From the NCBI GenBank assembly GCA_934462945.1, contig CAKSJF010000009.1:1-43296 (forward strand): a stretch of 43,296 nucleotides of DNA. Direction: 5' to 3'. The translations under genes and the position numbers were made by a program. Below are positions 43,168 to 43,296 of the stretch, one piece after another (the stretch's first letter is position 1; the number at the start of each line of letters is the position of its first letter). A model generated the notes under the pieces. It made no database searches. It was given only the letters and a program-made list of their open reading frames with translations, and was not told where the DNA came from. Origin of the DNA: an uncultured Clostridia bacterium. Lineage in GTDB: Bacteria > Bacillota > Clostridia > UBA1381.

Positions 43168-43296
43168 ATGAAAAAGAAATTTATTGTTTTCTTATTTTTG
43201 CTTGCAACAATGTTTTCGGGCGTATATGCTGCCGAAAGCAGCGTTGACGGATATATCATAAAAATTAAAGATGATTACCAAACACAAAACACAAAA
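43168..43296 (+). CDS. Exported protein, N-terminal fragment cut by the window edge
   Basis: The first 43 codons of a gene that continues beyond the window. It starts at ATG 43168 with AAAGGAG 7 nt upstream. Residues 1-20 (MKKKFIVFLFLLATMFSGVYA) form a clear signal peptide, probably cut after Ala20 or Ala21. The mature start ESSVDGYIIKIKDDYQ resembles the propeptide beginning of some clostridial subtilase-like proteases (YIIKIKDD), but the fragment is too short to decide. Confidence 0.65.
   Translation, partial: MKKKFIVFLFLLATMFSGVYAAESSVDGYIIKIKDDYQTQNTK

Overview
The window looks like a chromosomal segment of a low-to-mid G+C Gram-positive anaerobe, most likely a gut-type member of the Clostridia. 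The evidence is a Gram-positive PolC replicative polymerase, surface proteins with S-layer homology (SLH) domains, CUT1-type sugar ABC transport without a local ATPase, AGGAGG-type ribosome binding sites, and sigma-A promoters with 17-bp spacers. This placement is inferred from gene content only.

Layout. (1) 1-2470, plus strand: repeat debris, then an operon of small transaldolase, ROK sugar kinase and GmhA-type isomerase, ending in a bidirectional terminator. (2) 2448-4936, minus: GH36 alpha-galactosidase overlapping a GIY-YIG protein. (3) 4954-5491: RelE/RelB-like toxin-antitoxin pair with an operator over its -10 box. (4) 5526-8072: an unclassified (alpha/beta)8-like glycosidase with a truncated gene remnant behind it, divergent from an AraC regulator. 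(5) 8107-9171: YitT membrane protein behind a leader with 12-bp tandem repeats. (6) 9249-31196, minus: about 22 kb of surface and transport genes. (7) 31362-42296, minus: typA, dusB, polC and purL housekeeping genes. (8) 42355-43296, plus: tRNA-Gly(GCC), a membrane protein and the start of an exported protein.

Region 6 is the most interesting part. In transcription order it encodes an ADP-ribosylglycohydrolase-fold protein, a triple-module exported protein, a sugar-binding lipoprotein, two permeases, a 7-TM histidine kinase, a LuxR-type response regulator, an exported protein split from its SLH anchor by an in-frame TAG, two paralogous clan GH-A hydrolases (one with SLH domains), and a large SLH protein. 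Gaps are mostly 3-20 nt. Its two recognisable promoters carry the same 15-bp palindrome exactly 1 bp upstream of the -35 box. This suggests a self-contained, two-component-regulated system that captures a glycan at the cell wall, hydrolyses it and imports the products. The substrate cannot be read from the sequence; the catalytic domains recall GH51-like arabinofuranosidases only distantly.
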